This document shows positions 27,309-38,657 of a stretch of 64,000 nucleotides of DNA, one piece after another; the stretch's first letter is position 1; each line of letters begins with the position of its first letter. The DNA lies in assembly GCA_036571765.1 (NCBI GenBank), contig BROE01000020.1, positions 18,327,236 to 18,391,235 on the forward strand, written 5' to 3'. Source of the stretch: Plecoglossus altivelis. Its lineage: Eukaryota > Chordata > Actinopteri > Osmeriformes > Plecoglossidae. The notes below the pieces were generated by a model. That model was given only the letters and a program-made list of their open reading frames with translations, did no database searches and was not told the origin of the DNA. Position numbers and translations under genes: made by a program.

Positions 27309-30300
27309 GGCAGCTAGGCCAAAGTGGGCAGGGAAGGAGGGAGGGAAGAGGGCATGGCTGTTCCAGTGGGGTTGCTTGCTAGTCCACCGCTCTGCCTTTC
27401 CCTCGGCACGCAGGCGAAAGAGAGCGATGTGGGAAGGCGCTTGTAGTCTCTGCTCTCTCGCCCGCTCTTTCTCCTCCACCACCTCGGCCTGCTTCCTGGA
27501 GTGAAGCCTGCACTGTCCTGCTCCAGACCTCCAGGTAATTCTTTCCTCCTCCCCGCATCTCCGTCGGCGCCTGTCCGGCCGATCCTCATCCGGACCGAAC
27601 CTCACTTTCTCTTCTTAAAATCGTGTTTCTGCCTTTCTTTCTATTGTCACCCTTTCTAAGAGGACACTTCTCCACGCTGTGCGAGGCTGCGTGGCCGACG
27701 CTCTGCCATATCCGTGGGATGAAAAAATTACACATATCCAAAAGATTTTCTCGGAGTGACTTGACAAATTGCATTTGTCGTTGTCTGATTTCGAATCGAC
27801 AGGGTAAAAGATAGTTTAAATCAGACTGGAGATGCATTTTTTCTGGGGGAGGGAGGGAGGGAGGGAGGGGGGGAGGCGGAGGGCGGCAGGCATGCAACAG
27901 ACTGTAATCGGCGTGTTTATTAACAGTGCAATACTTCATTAGTGTAGCAAGAGACGATCTTTGACGTCTTGTGGCTGCCTCTAGAATCTACTTTGAGGGA
28001 AAGTGATCGCCAGCCTTTAGTATGCAGTACACACATAAAGCTGGCCCTGCACACATGCAGTACACAGTTCGGATTGTCTAGATTTCTAACAAGAGATATT
28101 CCCAGACTAAATATTAGTTTTGCTGCAGGTTAAAACAAACAAAACGTGGATCTGAGAGAAACTCGTCAACCGTTCCTTCAGGAGTTTGAAACTCTGAAAG
28201 TTCACACTTGCTAGGGACAGCGCAAGAATCAGACGACAGAGAGAAGAAGAAAAAAAAACATATCATGAACTTTGGAAAAGTCTGTAATTCTTTAAGAGTT
28301 CAAAGTACGTTAGCAATGAGTGATACACAGAGTGTCAGTCTCTATCTGACTGGTGTAAATAAGGTACGGGATGCAAGTCTGCTAGAGGTTTCCTGAAGTG
28401 ATTAATGCTGAGAGAAGCCAACAGTTTAACTGCTGTTGTTCGGTTGCAGGCTCGACCTGTGAAGAAACCAGTATGAACCAGATCATATCGATGGGAGCAT
28501 TGTTCGGAGCATGAAGAGGCTTGCATTGTACAACTGCTAGGTCTCCATTTCAGCCGCCAGATTGCGCTTCTCAAACTAGCCAGTCCTTGGGATTCTTATT
28601 TGCTCGTTTGTCAAATTAGGCTGTCATCCTTCCGTGGACTCGAGCCAGAAAGGAATAAGGGATGATGCAAAACGTGTGTTAGTGGGACAGTTCCACGGTC
28701 TACCTTCGGTAAAACGCTGTCCTGTTTTCTCTCAGTTATAACAATGAGTGAACTTTGCGTTGCACTTTCCTAGAGGACACTGTTTGTCATTAGTTGTGCA
28801 TGTGCGTAAGTGAGTGTGCGCGCGCGCGAGCGTGTGTGCATTTGTGCCTGTGTGCATGTGTGTTTGCGGTGTTAGAAAAAGTGTGCAAAAATTAGGGCAA
28901 ACTGCTTGGTAGAGGCTGAAAGACAGACCAGGGGAGCTGGTTAGCGCGGAGGGGGAAGTGGGGGGGCAAGGAAGGAGAGGAGGGTGGGGCAGGGGAGGGG
29001 CTTGCGGGAGGGGCAGGAAGGGTTGCTGGGGCAGGGTTTAAGTCATGGAAAACAAGCTCCTCCCCCTCTGTCCACAAGCTCCTCCCTCTCTGTCCTCAGA
29101 CGAACTAGCTGTGTTGCGTGACGATATCGTTTTTGGAAAGCTGGTCATATCCTCGGCTATTTGAACACCCCCCCTCCCCTCTCGGTAACACCGATGCTGA
29201 GATTACTAGGAGCAAAGTCTCTGTCTTTATCAGCTCTTGTCCGCATACACAAACAGTCCTGCTTGATAGCACTTGAAGGCCACTTCAACAAGAAATAGCA
29301 CTGGTCTGTGGCTCATTTTGTTTCAGTTGTTATTTTGAAGCAAGCGTTTCTGCCTGAAGGCTCCTAATAGTTACAGACTATTGTCGTGCAGACAGATTTA
29401 ATATGACTTAGTCGTCACCTACGGTACAGTGACATATAAAAGTGTGCCATGTGGAACTATTTGCCGTCTCTCTAAAGGTTCAATTCTAAATAGAAGTTCC
29501 TGCATGCTGTGGAATCACAAATGATTCCACCTGACCTGTTAAAGGTTTAGTCTGAAACCTACTCCTGTCACTCTACTACAGGGGACAAGAAATGGTTATG
29601 TAGGTTTTGTCACGTACGCCTGAACGCTTCATGGTTTTCAGCCTCAAGACAGCAGTTCACTACGAATGGGTTCACGTGAGGGATTTTTTTCCCCGTCGGG
29701 GTTTGGAGCCGGTGTGTCTAAACATGCGTGTGACGGTGGGAACTGCTATGGATTGTAATATCGTTTGTGATAAGGCCTGTTTCTATCACCAGTATCACAT
29801 TAGCTGTGATTCTCTCTGAAGTATCACGTCTCTCTCTCCGCCGTATCACACAAAGGACCTTGACTTCTGCTTTTACCGTTGCCCCGGGAGACCAGGATGA
29901 AGTCAAACAAGGTCAAAGCTCGACTAACTTCCTGTTTGGAGACGGCTATTTTTGAAACAAGGGCGTTCTCCTCCGGAGAGGCAACTTTGCACACGCTGTC
30001 CCCGGACGATCTTCTCGGTCAACTGTCATACGAAGATGGGGAGCTGCAAAGTTCTGGATGACTTGCGTTGAACTTGAGTAGAGGGATGGGAGAACACAGA
30101 GAATCGCCCAGAAGACAGAGGGTCTGAGGAATCTGTCTTGAAGTTCGTCCAAAGGTCGGTACCATGGCTACACGCCCCAACTTGGGCAAGAACATTTTTG
30201 ACGACATGCAACGTCTGTTTCAGACAACACTGGAGAAATCAACGGCAGACACATTTCCAAGGAATTCTTGCTCGAGAGGGGAAGTAAACAGCTAGCGTAC

Positions 30301-31825
30301 GTACTGTACACTGTGAGTCAGGGGACAACGAGGGCATCAGCCTGTGCGACAGACGACGAGACGCAACGATCCCAGATCAGCATTCCCACCATCAGTCCGG
30401 AAACAAAAACACCTCGTCACCACAACAGAACGAGGCTGAGGTGAATCCTGCTCTCTCCCCCTTCTCTCCCCCCCACCTCCTCCCTCTCCCTCCCCTGTGG
30501 CCCCCACCGTTCTACGGCCACGCCACCGCCGACCACGGCGTGCATCCCATAATGATTTTTTTGCCACAGTTGCTACGGTATTGTCTGGTGGTCACATGCA
30601 CTGCTTTTTGACATGGCAGCCTCTCATTGCTTGGCAGCCAGCACTCCCCTCCCCCTCCCCACTGTGGGTGCTGCCAGTCTCTCCTCCACAACATCCCAGC
30701 CACCCCTTTTTGGGCTTCATTCAGATTCCGCTTGGCACGCAGACAATGCCCAATTTCTTGGCACCAAATGGTGAGGAGACGGAACGGACGAGATTCTACC
30801 AGCAGACTCCGTGCCCCCCGTCCGTCCCCCCCTCCGTCCCGCCTGTCCCCGCCCCCCGCTCGCTCGCTCTCCACGCCGGTGTCCCGCGTTACGACGACCG
30901 TCCGTCCGTGGACCGACGCCAAAACACGCTAGGTATTTCTTTCCGTGCGTTCGCTTCAAAATAGCGGTCGATGGTATTTACCTGTCAATAGCAATAGAAG
31001 TGCATGGTCATGCTTTAGCAACTTTCATGGTTTTACTCTTCTTGATAATTAATAGGAGACAGGTTTTAAAATGGTGTTCTAGCTAGCTTCCCTCTGTCTC
31101 TGTGAGGAAGATGGCAGACAGACAGATGTTCTGATGATTCTGTGTTGAGGGGAAGGAGGCAGACCATGGTTAGTAGAACACAGGGCTCTCCTTCACAACA
31201 GAGCGGCCATTTTCTTTTGTGTAATACAATTAATAGTAACAACCTGGGAATTGTGGACTTTAAAATGGGCTCCAGCTGTTTAGACAGACCGAAAAGATCG
31301 CACTTTATTATCGCTCTGTTGCTCTTTGGTTTCGCAAACTACCGTGTGTGTCTGTTTGATTGCTTTGTCTCGTTAACATTCTTTTGATGATAAAACCTTT
31401 CCTGTATTACCCTTACGTTTGCGCCGCAGCGCTCATTTTTGCAGTTGAAGTTTGCAACCAAGCCCTAACTTTAACCAGAGTTTCTCAGATAAGAAGCCAG
31501 TGTTCCTGCCTTTTCTGCTTCTCTTGTCTGTACACTCTGTCCAGTCAGAGGGCTTCGAATCCTTTTGCAGTCGTACTAATTCAACATCTCAATTAGGGCC
31601 CCCAGACTTGTGGCCCCGCCCTTCCTGTGTCTCCCTCTGCCCCAGTGAGCATGCCCTGGCACTCGTACAGCCTCCCCGTCCGTCTGCCAAAACATTTCAA
31701 TCACTGTCTGCGTTAATTAGGCCAAAGAGGAATTCAGCATGTTAATGAACGACCCTGCCTCCTTTCAGTGCCTGTGGTTCACATTCTAATTTATGCAAAG
31801 CGTCTGGGTCTTTCCTTGGTCTGTC

Positions 31826-31859
31826 CGTCTCAGCACCCACAACAGAGGGTGCTGAGACG
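31826..31859. other. Perfect 13-bp stem-loop
   Basis: Arms cgtctcagcaccc and gggtgctgagacg flank an 8-nt loop acaacaga. Function unknown; too short for a miRNA precursor. Confidence 0.7.
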
Positions 31860-33124
31860 TGGGGACCCAACCCCAAACGTGCTCCCATGGGGGCCCAGAC
31901 AGCTTGGCCCCCAGCTGTCCTCTCGCTCCTCGTGATGACAGGAAACGTTGTGCTCGTAGAAGACGTTTTTGTCACCGAGTTTTGTCATTTATGTATTATT
32001 ATTTTTTTACCGAGGACAATCTGTTTATAGGCAGAGCATATTAAAGGTTTAACGTTTTTATTATTTTTTTCCGTTTGGAAAAATATTGGCAGGTGTAACT
32101 GAAATTCCTTCCTTTCGGAAAAATTGCTGACTCGTCTGCCTGACAAGGTGTTTTGTTTTTTGGTGAAGGGTGGTGAGTGCAGTGTGTTATGAAGTGCCTT
32201 TTTCGTGATTCAAGGCACCTGCACATCCAACAAGCTTTCCCTACCTTAAACTGGAATATAAACATGTAACTAGGACGACACAGACAGACGCAAATCGACG
32301 AGGAGCACGAGAAAGACTCCCAGGTCTTTCGTCCTTTACGGCTGCCAAGCAGCTCCCTAAAATGGCCGAAAGCGCTGCCATTTTATTTTCGTCATCCGCC
32401 CGGTCCTGTGCTTTCTGTCTGCACAGGACGCCACCCTCAGAGCTCAGTAGCTAGAGATGACTCGGGGGAAGCCATGTTTGAATTTGCCTATTTTCTGCCT
32501 GTTAAACAGCAAGCTTCTGTGGGTTTGGGTCGAGACAAACCTGGCCAAGTTTCGGGAAGAAAATGGGCACTAGTTCTCGGCGTGGGTTTCCTTCATGACA
32601 TGCCAACCTCTTTAGATGCCAGTGAGTTACGCTTCAAGCTCCTACAAATTAGCTCACTTTCCATCGTAGCTAGACGAGGATCAGCCTTTACCCTCTCTGG
32701 TCTTCAGAGGAATACCTTTCAAGATTCTTGTGACACAGACTCACCTCTCACTGGAGGGGCTGTCTAGACGTGCAGGTCCGGTCAGGGTCGGAGTTCGCTG
32801 GTTCCTACAGCTCTGTTTGTGTCTTGGTTGTTATGTGCCCCTGTGTCCTGGTAACTGATGCGTGAACCAGGGAGCTACTGCTTCTCTGATCTGTTGTTGT
32901 GTAGTGTGTGGTGTTAACCATATAGTTGCATGTTTTCTGCTGGATGTTGTGTGGGTTGTTTTTTTTATCACAGAATTGCATGTGTTCTGGTAGTTGATGT
33001 GTAGTGTCCTGGTAGTTCTGTGGTGTTTACAGCAGACTGGAGAGGAAATTGCTCCTTGGAGGTAATTCAAAATAAAACTGTTACCAGACTACGTCGATCG
33101 AGGGGCAGTGTCATTTAAGTTCTG

Positions 33125-33340
33125 TTAGGGTCTGTGTGTGTCTGTGTGTGTGTGTTTGAACCGCACTGTGTGTGTGCGCACAGGATGTTTTTGTAGGTGT
33201 ATTTGTGCAAATGTGAATATGTATGTATGTTAGCGTGCGTGCGTGCAAGTGTACAGTGTGTGTGTGTGTGTGTTTTTTGTGTGTACAGGAGGTTTTTTGT
33301 GTGTACAATTTGCATGTGTTTGTGTCTGTGTGTTTTGGCA
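33125..33340. repeat. TG-rich microsatellite stretch
   Basis: Several (TG)n runs with interruptions about 400 bp before the first let-7 hairpin. Confidence 0.85.
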
Positions 33341-33739
33341 TGTTTGTGTGTCAGTGTGCGAGTCAGTAGCTGAGGTTCTCATGCACTTGTCCAAACATGT
33401 ACCATTAGACCAAGATGAAACCTCCAGGATCTCAACATGACATTGGAGCTCTGGAACTCCCAGGCAGGGATTCTACAACATTCTATTTCCAAATGACCTT
33501 CTTCGCACTTCCTGCTGTTACTTTCAGAGGGGAGACCCAAACTTACACAAACCGGCCTTCGGAAGCACGCATCCCAGGACGCAACCACGGAGAAGCACTT
33601 GATCAAATAACTGTCAACGTCTCCGCTCGAATGAACCTGTGTGTCCACCTGCAAATGGCGACTGAACTAAAACTTGTGTGATTGTTTCCTTACAGAGCCC
33701 AGCTTGGTTTTTCCTCTCCACGTCAGCTCTGCCGCTTCT

Positions 33740-33832
33740 GTCCTTGAGGCTGAGGTAGTAGATTGAATAGTTGTGGGGTGTCTGTTCTCCCTTTGAGATA
33801 ACTATACAATCTACTGTCTTTCCTAAGGAGAC
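33740..33832 (+). ncRNA. let-7k: let-7k-like microRNA precursor
   Basis: The mature 5p arm is at 33751-33772 and begins with the let-7 seed tgaggtag. It resembles let-7f (A at position 12) but has A instead of T at position 16 (gattgaatag), the arrangement I recall for chicken let-7k. The 3p arm is at 33802-33823 (ctatacaatctactg...) and flanks gtcctt / aaggagac extend the stem. let-7 represses LIN28, RAS and cell-cycle mRNAs. The hairpin loop is the usual let-7 size, with a conserved pre-element bulge region. A second let-7 lies 462 bp downstream, probably on the same primary transcript. Confidence 0.9.
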
Positions 33833-34207
33833 AGACTGATCGTCTCTCAGGCCTGCCTGGTCTCCTCGTCCGCTATTACCTCCGTGAGCAGCGTTTCCAC
33901 ATCGACTTCCTGTCCACGTGGAGGTGGTTCACTTCCTGTTTGGAGAGTGTGAGAGCGGGACAGCGTGTCAGTCTTCTGAAGGGGGGAGGTGACGTTACCA
34001 TACGTCAGGAGGAGGGTTAGGTGTTGTCTTTGTTGTTACAGTACAGGACTGAAGAGCGCGCGGTTTGGTGTGAATGTCGTGTGTTTGCAGTTTGGTGCGA
34101 ATGTGCCGTGTTTGTCGTAACTGTCTTGTTGGTTTTGAGGCTCGTGAGCATGCGTGTGCAAGCGAGTACGTGTTACGTGCTGAAACTGGTTCCTCTGTCT
34201 GGCCTGA

Positions 34208-34291
34208 CAAGGTGAGGTAGTAGGTTGTATAGTTTGTGGGAGGGATCGTATCCTATTCAGGTGATAACTATACAACCTATCACCTTCCTTG
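34208..34291 (+). ncRNA. let-7a: let-7a microRNA precursor
   Basis: The mature sequence at 34213-34234 is identical to canonical let-7a (seed tgaggtag, then taggttgtatagtt). The 3p arm is at 34268-34288 (ctatacaacctatcaccttcc). Outer arms caagg and ccttg close the stem. It corresponds by position to the partner of let-7k, called let-7j in chicken where the mature sequence equals let-7a. Confidence 0.95.
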
Positions 34292-34613
34292 AGGGGCGCA
34301 GCAATCGTTCTGAGCCAGGAACCCTGCCTTGTTTCTGCTGCGTCGCTACGGAATAAACCACAGAAGAAGAGAATGGAGTGCTTATACAGCTCTTCCCTGA
34401 CATCTAGTGGTGAATGGGAACTACAACAACTCGATGAAATCAAATTCAATTTCAGAGATTTCATTTATGCAAGCAATCTCACCAAATAACCTTCTCTGAT
34501 TGTGAATGGAATGGTTTGACACACGGTTAGTAGTTGAATGAGAGTATAGTTTTCATGTTTGACATCACAACCGTACAATTATTGTATATCCTGAATATTG
34601 TGAAGTTCAGTTA

Positions 34614-34619
34614 AATAAA
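34614..34619 (+). terminator. Candidate poly(A) signal of the let-7 transcript
   Basis: AATAAA followed by TG-rich sequence, about 320 bp past the let-7a hairpin. Confidence 0.45.
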
Positions 34620-34776
34620 TATGTGTTTGGATTCTAAATGCCATTTTGTGTTTCCTGTATGATAGGGAATATCTTTCGTATCACACTAGTTGCAGAGTTC
34701 ATGAAATCAATCAATCAGAAATGATCGTGAAACACAAGACTGGAGTCTCTTGATATTTCGAAGATTAGAAAGGATT

Positions 34777-34782
34777 TTTATT
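34777..34782 (-). terminator. Candidate poly(A) signal of the minus-strand adenosine receptor gene
   Basis: TTTATT on plus (AATAAA on minus) about 285 bp past the receptor stop. The candidate let-7 transcript would end from the other side only about 160 bp away. Confidence 0.5.
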
Positions 34783-35065
34783 ATACAAAATAAAGAGTGA
34801 CAGTCTGTTCCCTTTCTTTTCTTTCACAAAGTAGTCATAACATGTTTATGCTGTATTTTATGACATACATAACATACAGCATAACAAGAACCATGACATA
34901 ACAAGAACCTTCCCTTTGTCTAGGGACACAATTTTCAGGACTGTTTGAAAATGACTTTGCATATTTGCACTCATTTACATCTATTCAAAAGAGAAACCAC
35001 AGGTAACAATGAGGACCTGTAATGACAAGCTACCCTGTTATATCAATCAGCCTGATGTAGCCGTA

Positions 35066-36881
35066 TCATTTGGTTCCACTGTAAGAGTTGCTGCCTGTTT
35101 TGTTGTCTATGGTTAGGCTGGTCTGGGAGGGCTGTCTCTCTTCCATGCAGGCCATACACTTCCTCCACAGACGCTGGAAAGCCAGCCTGACTTTTGGGAT
35201 CTTCAGTGCGTACACCACAGGGTTCATGGAGGAGTTGGCATGGGACAGCAGGATGCCTATGTAGAAAGCCTCTTTCGACACGGGCACACCCCAGTAGAAG
35301 ATACAGTTCATGATGTGAAGAGGGAGCCAACAGGCCACGAAGAGGACCAGAACTAGAGCCAAGGAGCCTGCCAGCTTCCTCTCCCTATAGAAATAAGACT
35401 GGGACCTGACCTTGGACTGGGTCTGGGGTTGGGTCTGGGGTTGGGGTTGGGTCAGGGGTTGGGTCTGGGTCTGGGGTTGGGGTTGGGGTTGGGTCAGGGG
35501 TTGGGTCTGGGTCTGGGTCTGGGGTTGCGGTTGGATCTGGGTCTGGGTCTGGGGTTGGGGTTGGGTCAGGGGTTGGGGTTGGGTCTGGGTCTGGGTCTGG
35601 GGTTGCGGTTGGGTCTGGGTCTGGGGTTGGGGCTGGGGTTTGGTCTGGGGTTGGAGCTGAAGGTCGAGCTGAGGCCCCACCCTCTCCCTCAAGATCTTCG
35701 AGATGGTACAGAAGATATAACAATACAGACCAGCCATGACTAACAAAGGGGTAAGGGTGCACAGCAGGAAGCCGAAAAACACCAGGTAAGGCTTGGGGAT
35801 CACAGCGATAAAATTGCAGACTGATGTGTTGTTCTCGTAGACAATCTTAGAATTGTGCCAGCCAAACAGAGGAGGAAAGCTCAGGAGCGTGGCAATGACC
35901 CAACACATCGCCACCGCCAGCCAAGATCGCCTCTCGGTTACTATCCTCTTGTACCTGTTGGACCAGGTTAAGTGTTGTCTGTAACGTTCGCATATTCATC
36001 CATTATGTAACAGCACAATGGAATGTCTTTTTTCTTCATGATACTATCTAACCACCAATGAAAAAATAGCACACTCAGGTCAGATAATGATTGAGAATGT
36101 TGGAAATTCTTGCATGGTCTTTATTTATATTACGCTATGCACGAAAATAATTGTCCCTACAGGAGACTAATCTAAAGCATTTTGAATATCTATAATTTAG
36201 AAAGAATGCCTGGTAGAGGAGAGTCAAGTCAAAGAGAGGGTGGCCTTGCAGCTATTGCGTTTCCTGAAAGATGCATAGAAACAGGAAAGAAGAACAGAGA
36301 GTAGAGAGGCTCAGATATAGCACAGAGGTTGAAGCAAAAGAGCTTGCCATATGCCTTTGTATGCATGCACCCCCCCCCCACATCCCCCCACATCCCCTCA
36401 CATCCCCTCACATCCCCTCACATCCCCCCAATCACCATAAGACATGGAGAGACTGCTTATCATTCAACACTATGAAGGGTAGCGGTCACGCCTCGAGAGG
36501 TAAAAGAGGTAGAAACTGTGACGACAGCGTGTGCCAGATGAGGACCAACCTGAGAGGGATGAGGACGCGGAGGAAACGGTCCACGGCGATGGCCAGCAGT
36601 GACAGGGTGGAGGCCTGGGTGAACAGGAGAACCACGCAGCTGATGAGGAGGCAGATCTCAAAGGAGGCGATGAAGTGTCCGTCCACGATCACTGCCAGAG
36701 GGATCGCCACGGCACCAACCAGGAGGTCAGCCACCGCCAGAGACACCAGGAAGCAGAAAGTGGGCTGGCGGAGATTCCTGCTAGACCACACCGCGAAAAT
36801 GACCAACAAGTTCCCCACGCAACAGCCGATGGCGATGAGCACCTCAAGAGTGGTGTAGACAATCGTAACTGCACCTGTCAT
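35066..36881 (-). CDS. Adenosine receptor A1/A3-like GPCR with expanded third intracellular loop, 2 exons, 406 aa
   Basis: Exons are 36881-36550 and 35954-35066. The single intron falls after [11 protein letters not shown], the conserved intron position of adenosine receptors. The protein has seven hydrophobic segments, the DRF form of the DRY motif, CWLPLHIMN in TM6 and NPVVYALKI in TM7, plus an N-glycosylation site (ENNTS) in extracellular loop 2. It is closest in style to A3/A1 receptors (Gi-coupled). Usual length is about 320 aa. The excess lies in the third intracellular loop, where about 79 residues (212-290) are almost only Pro, Gln and Thr. A second adenosine receptor lies head to head 6.6 kb away. 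The exact subtype is unsure: the protein is too diverged to name by eye. Confidence 0.88.
35417..35653 (-). repeat. Coding minisatellite: hexamer-based Pro-Gln-Thr expansion
   Basis: Plus-strand units ggggttgggtct and gggtctgggtct alternate in groups, giving [13 protein letters not shown] peptide on the minus strand. The frame is open throughout because the repeat period is a multiple of 3. The G-rich strand is the template complement (plus) and has strong quadruplex potential. Confidence 0.93.
36368..36430. repeat. catcccctca 10-bp tandem repeat in the receptor intron
   Basis: About 6 copies within the intron 35955-36549. Confidence 0.85.
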
Positions 36882-37515
36882 GGCTTGTCTGATGGTGACG
36901 GGGAGATGGAGGGGGGGCGTGGGGCTATGTGGGGTAATAGAGAGTCTAGTCTTGCCTTAACCCGTCTACGCGTGCGATTGGAAGAAGAAGAAGAAGAAAA
37001 AACCAAGTTGCAGCTTCTAAGAGGAAGTCTTGTGGGTTTGTAAGAGGATGTTGTTTGGTGTGGTTTGCAAGACTGAAAGCATACTGTTTTAATCAATATG
37101 AACCATCCTCATATGCAAATGAGGATGATCAGAAAGGCAGAAGGGTGTCGAGCAGGGAGGAGAATGTTTGGTAACAGTGACGAGGCACATTTTTTATTTG
37201 ATGTTGAAGCTTTGTACCGTCCTGTCATATAGGAGGATTCTCTGATTCTCTCAGACCAATTTGAGGATGAACTGATGATAAAAAAGAACTATCAAGGGAA
37301 GCAAATCAAATGTGCATCTAAAAATATGCTTTCTGCAACTTCACAGAACCAAGTACACAGACATCCAGATGCCCAGATCTGACTCATAGTCAAATTTTCT
37401 GCTTTGTAAACATAAAGATTTAACCGAAAATATTTTTTTATGAACAAATGGCACCCTAAACCTCAAAAAGATGTTGGTTTTGATGATTAAACATCTCATT
37501 TTGCTTTGCTTGCAG

Positions 37516-37600
37516 GAATGGTTTAGTGGTGGAGGTTTTGACAACAGATCCAGAGGTTGCTGGTTCGAAGCACTTTGCCTTAAACAGTGAATGCACACCA
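37516..37600 (+). mobile_element. Degenerate tRNA-derived SINE head
   Basis: tggtttagtggtggagg resembles an A box and ggttgctggttcgaa resembles a B box with tRNA-like spacing. There is no acceptor stem complement, so this is not a functional tRNA gene. Confidence 0.6.
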
Positions 37601-38031
37601 CGTGACACCGTAGGTGAATAGACAGGTAAATAGAAAGACATTAGGACTCCAACTGACAGACTTCTTCACACTCGATAGGCAACCAACACGACACAACTCC
37701 AAACTCATCCTATGTGTAACAGAGCTGGTCCTTTATTACAAAGATTTCATTGTGCATTCATTTGGATTGTAAATATCTCTCACCACGCAACTGCAAATTC
37801 AAAATATGTCTGTCGTAATATGTCTTGACAATGTGCGTATGGTTTAGTCAACAAAACACCACATTTATTACTGTACATTTTCAGTTGAGTGGTTTTACAA
37901 CAGCGAATCCAATCAAAACAAACAAATACAAGATACCAAAATACCCCCAGAAGTGCTGAAACTTATATTCTAGAATACTATAAAAGACAGACAACATCAC
38001 ATCAGGCTATACCTTTACATTGCACAACATT

Positions 38032-38193
38032 TACATCCATCCACCCATCCAGTGTCTACTGCTAATTCCCAGGAAGGATTGCAGTGCCGCTTGTTCCCAT
38101 TTTGGGGTTACGGGTGACTGGAGCCTAACCCAGTAGCTTTCGGGCCATAGGCGGGGTACACCCTGGACTGGGGCCAGCAAGTCGCAGGGCACA
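38032..38193 (-). mobile_element. Dispersed teleost repeat, copy 1
   Basis: It contains ccataggcggggtacaccc and ccctggactggggccagc, a sequence type very common in fish genomes. A near-identical copy lies in the opposite orientation at 51259-51392. Confidence 0.8.
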
Positions 38194-38634
38194 ACATTTA
38201 CAGATACAATCAATCAATTATACCTCTATCATTCATGGTATTAAGTTTTGATCAATGAAGACACCCTCGACAACATTTATTCCAACTTTGTTTTCTCAAT
38301 TACGGTTATTATTGTGTAAAATCAATTTAAAACCAGAGAGAATCGAATTTACGTTGGGCAATAAAATTACTGAAGCCATGACAGTTGAACAAAATCTCCT
38401 TCAAATCTAGTTTAAATTCATACCAAACATCCACAGCAGTAGGGTGTCACATGTATTGTGTATTTAAAGCTGGCAATAGCCTTGTGTGAACCGAATCCGT
38501 GAAAGACAACAAAATCCATTGAACAAAACAGACTTTTTGATCATCTGTTGTGAGTATTGTACTGAGAGTAGTAAGGTTTTACCATAGACGTTTGATAAGC
38601 GTACCAAAGTGATCAATATCAACTGCAAATCATA

Positions 38635-38657
38635 ATAATAATAATAATAATAATAAA
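38635..38657. repeat. (ATA)n microsatellite
   Basis: Seven or so ataat units. Confidence 0.85.

Larger units (their letters stand above)
26220..34640 (+). ncRNA. Candidate noncoding host transcript of the let-7 cluster (pri-miRNA region)
   Basis: No conserved protein frame is recognised in these 8.4 kb; the longest frames are low-complexity or lack family features. Good donor-like sites exist at 26803 (CGT|gtaagt) and 27535 (CAG|gtaatt), and a good acceptor just before 33694 (tttccttacag). An AATAAA at 34614-34619 lies about 320 bp after the second hairpin. A multi-exon primary transcript is therefore plausible, but its exons and start are guesses. Confidence 0.35.

Noticed and set aside
30497..30964. 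155-residue Pro-rich frame
   Set aside because: CpG- and C-rich sequence with no recognisable domain and no splice or start support.
33740..34700. Additional clustered microRNAs such as miR-100/125 or miR-135
   Set aside because: Their seed and mature sequences were looked for near let-7 and not found.
37516..37571. tRNA gene
   Set aside because: A- and B-box-like words are present but arms do not pair into a cloverleaf; it is a SINE head.
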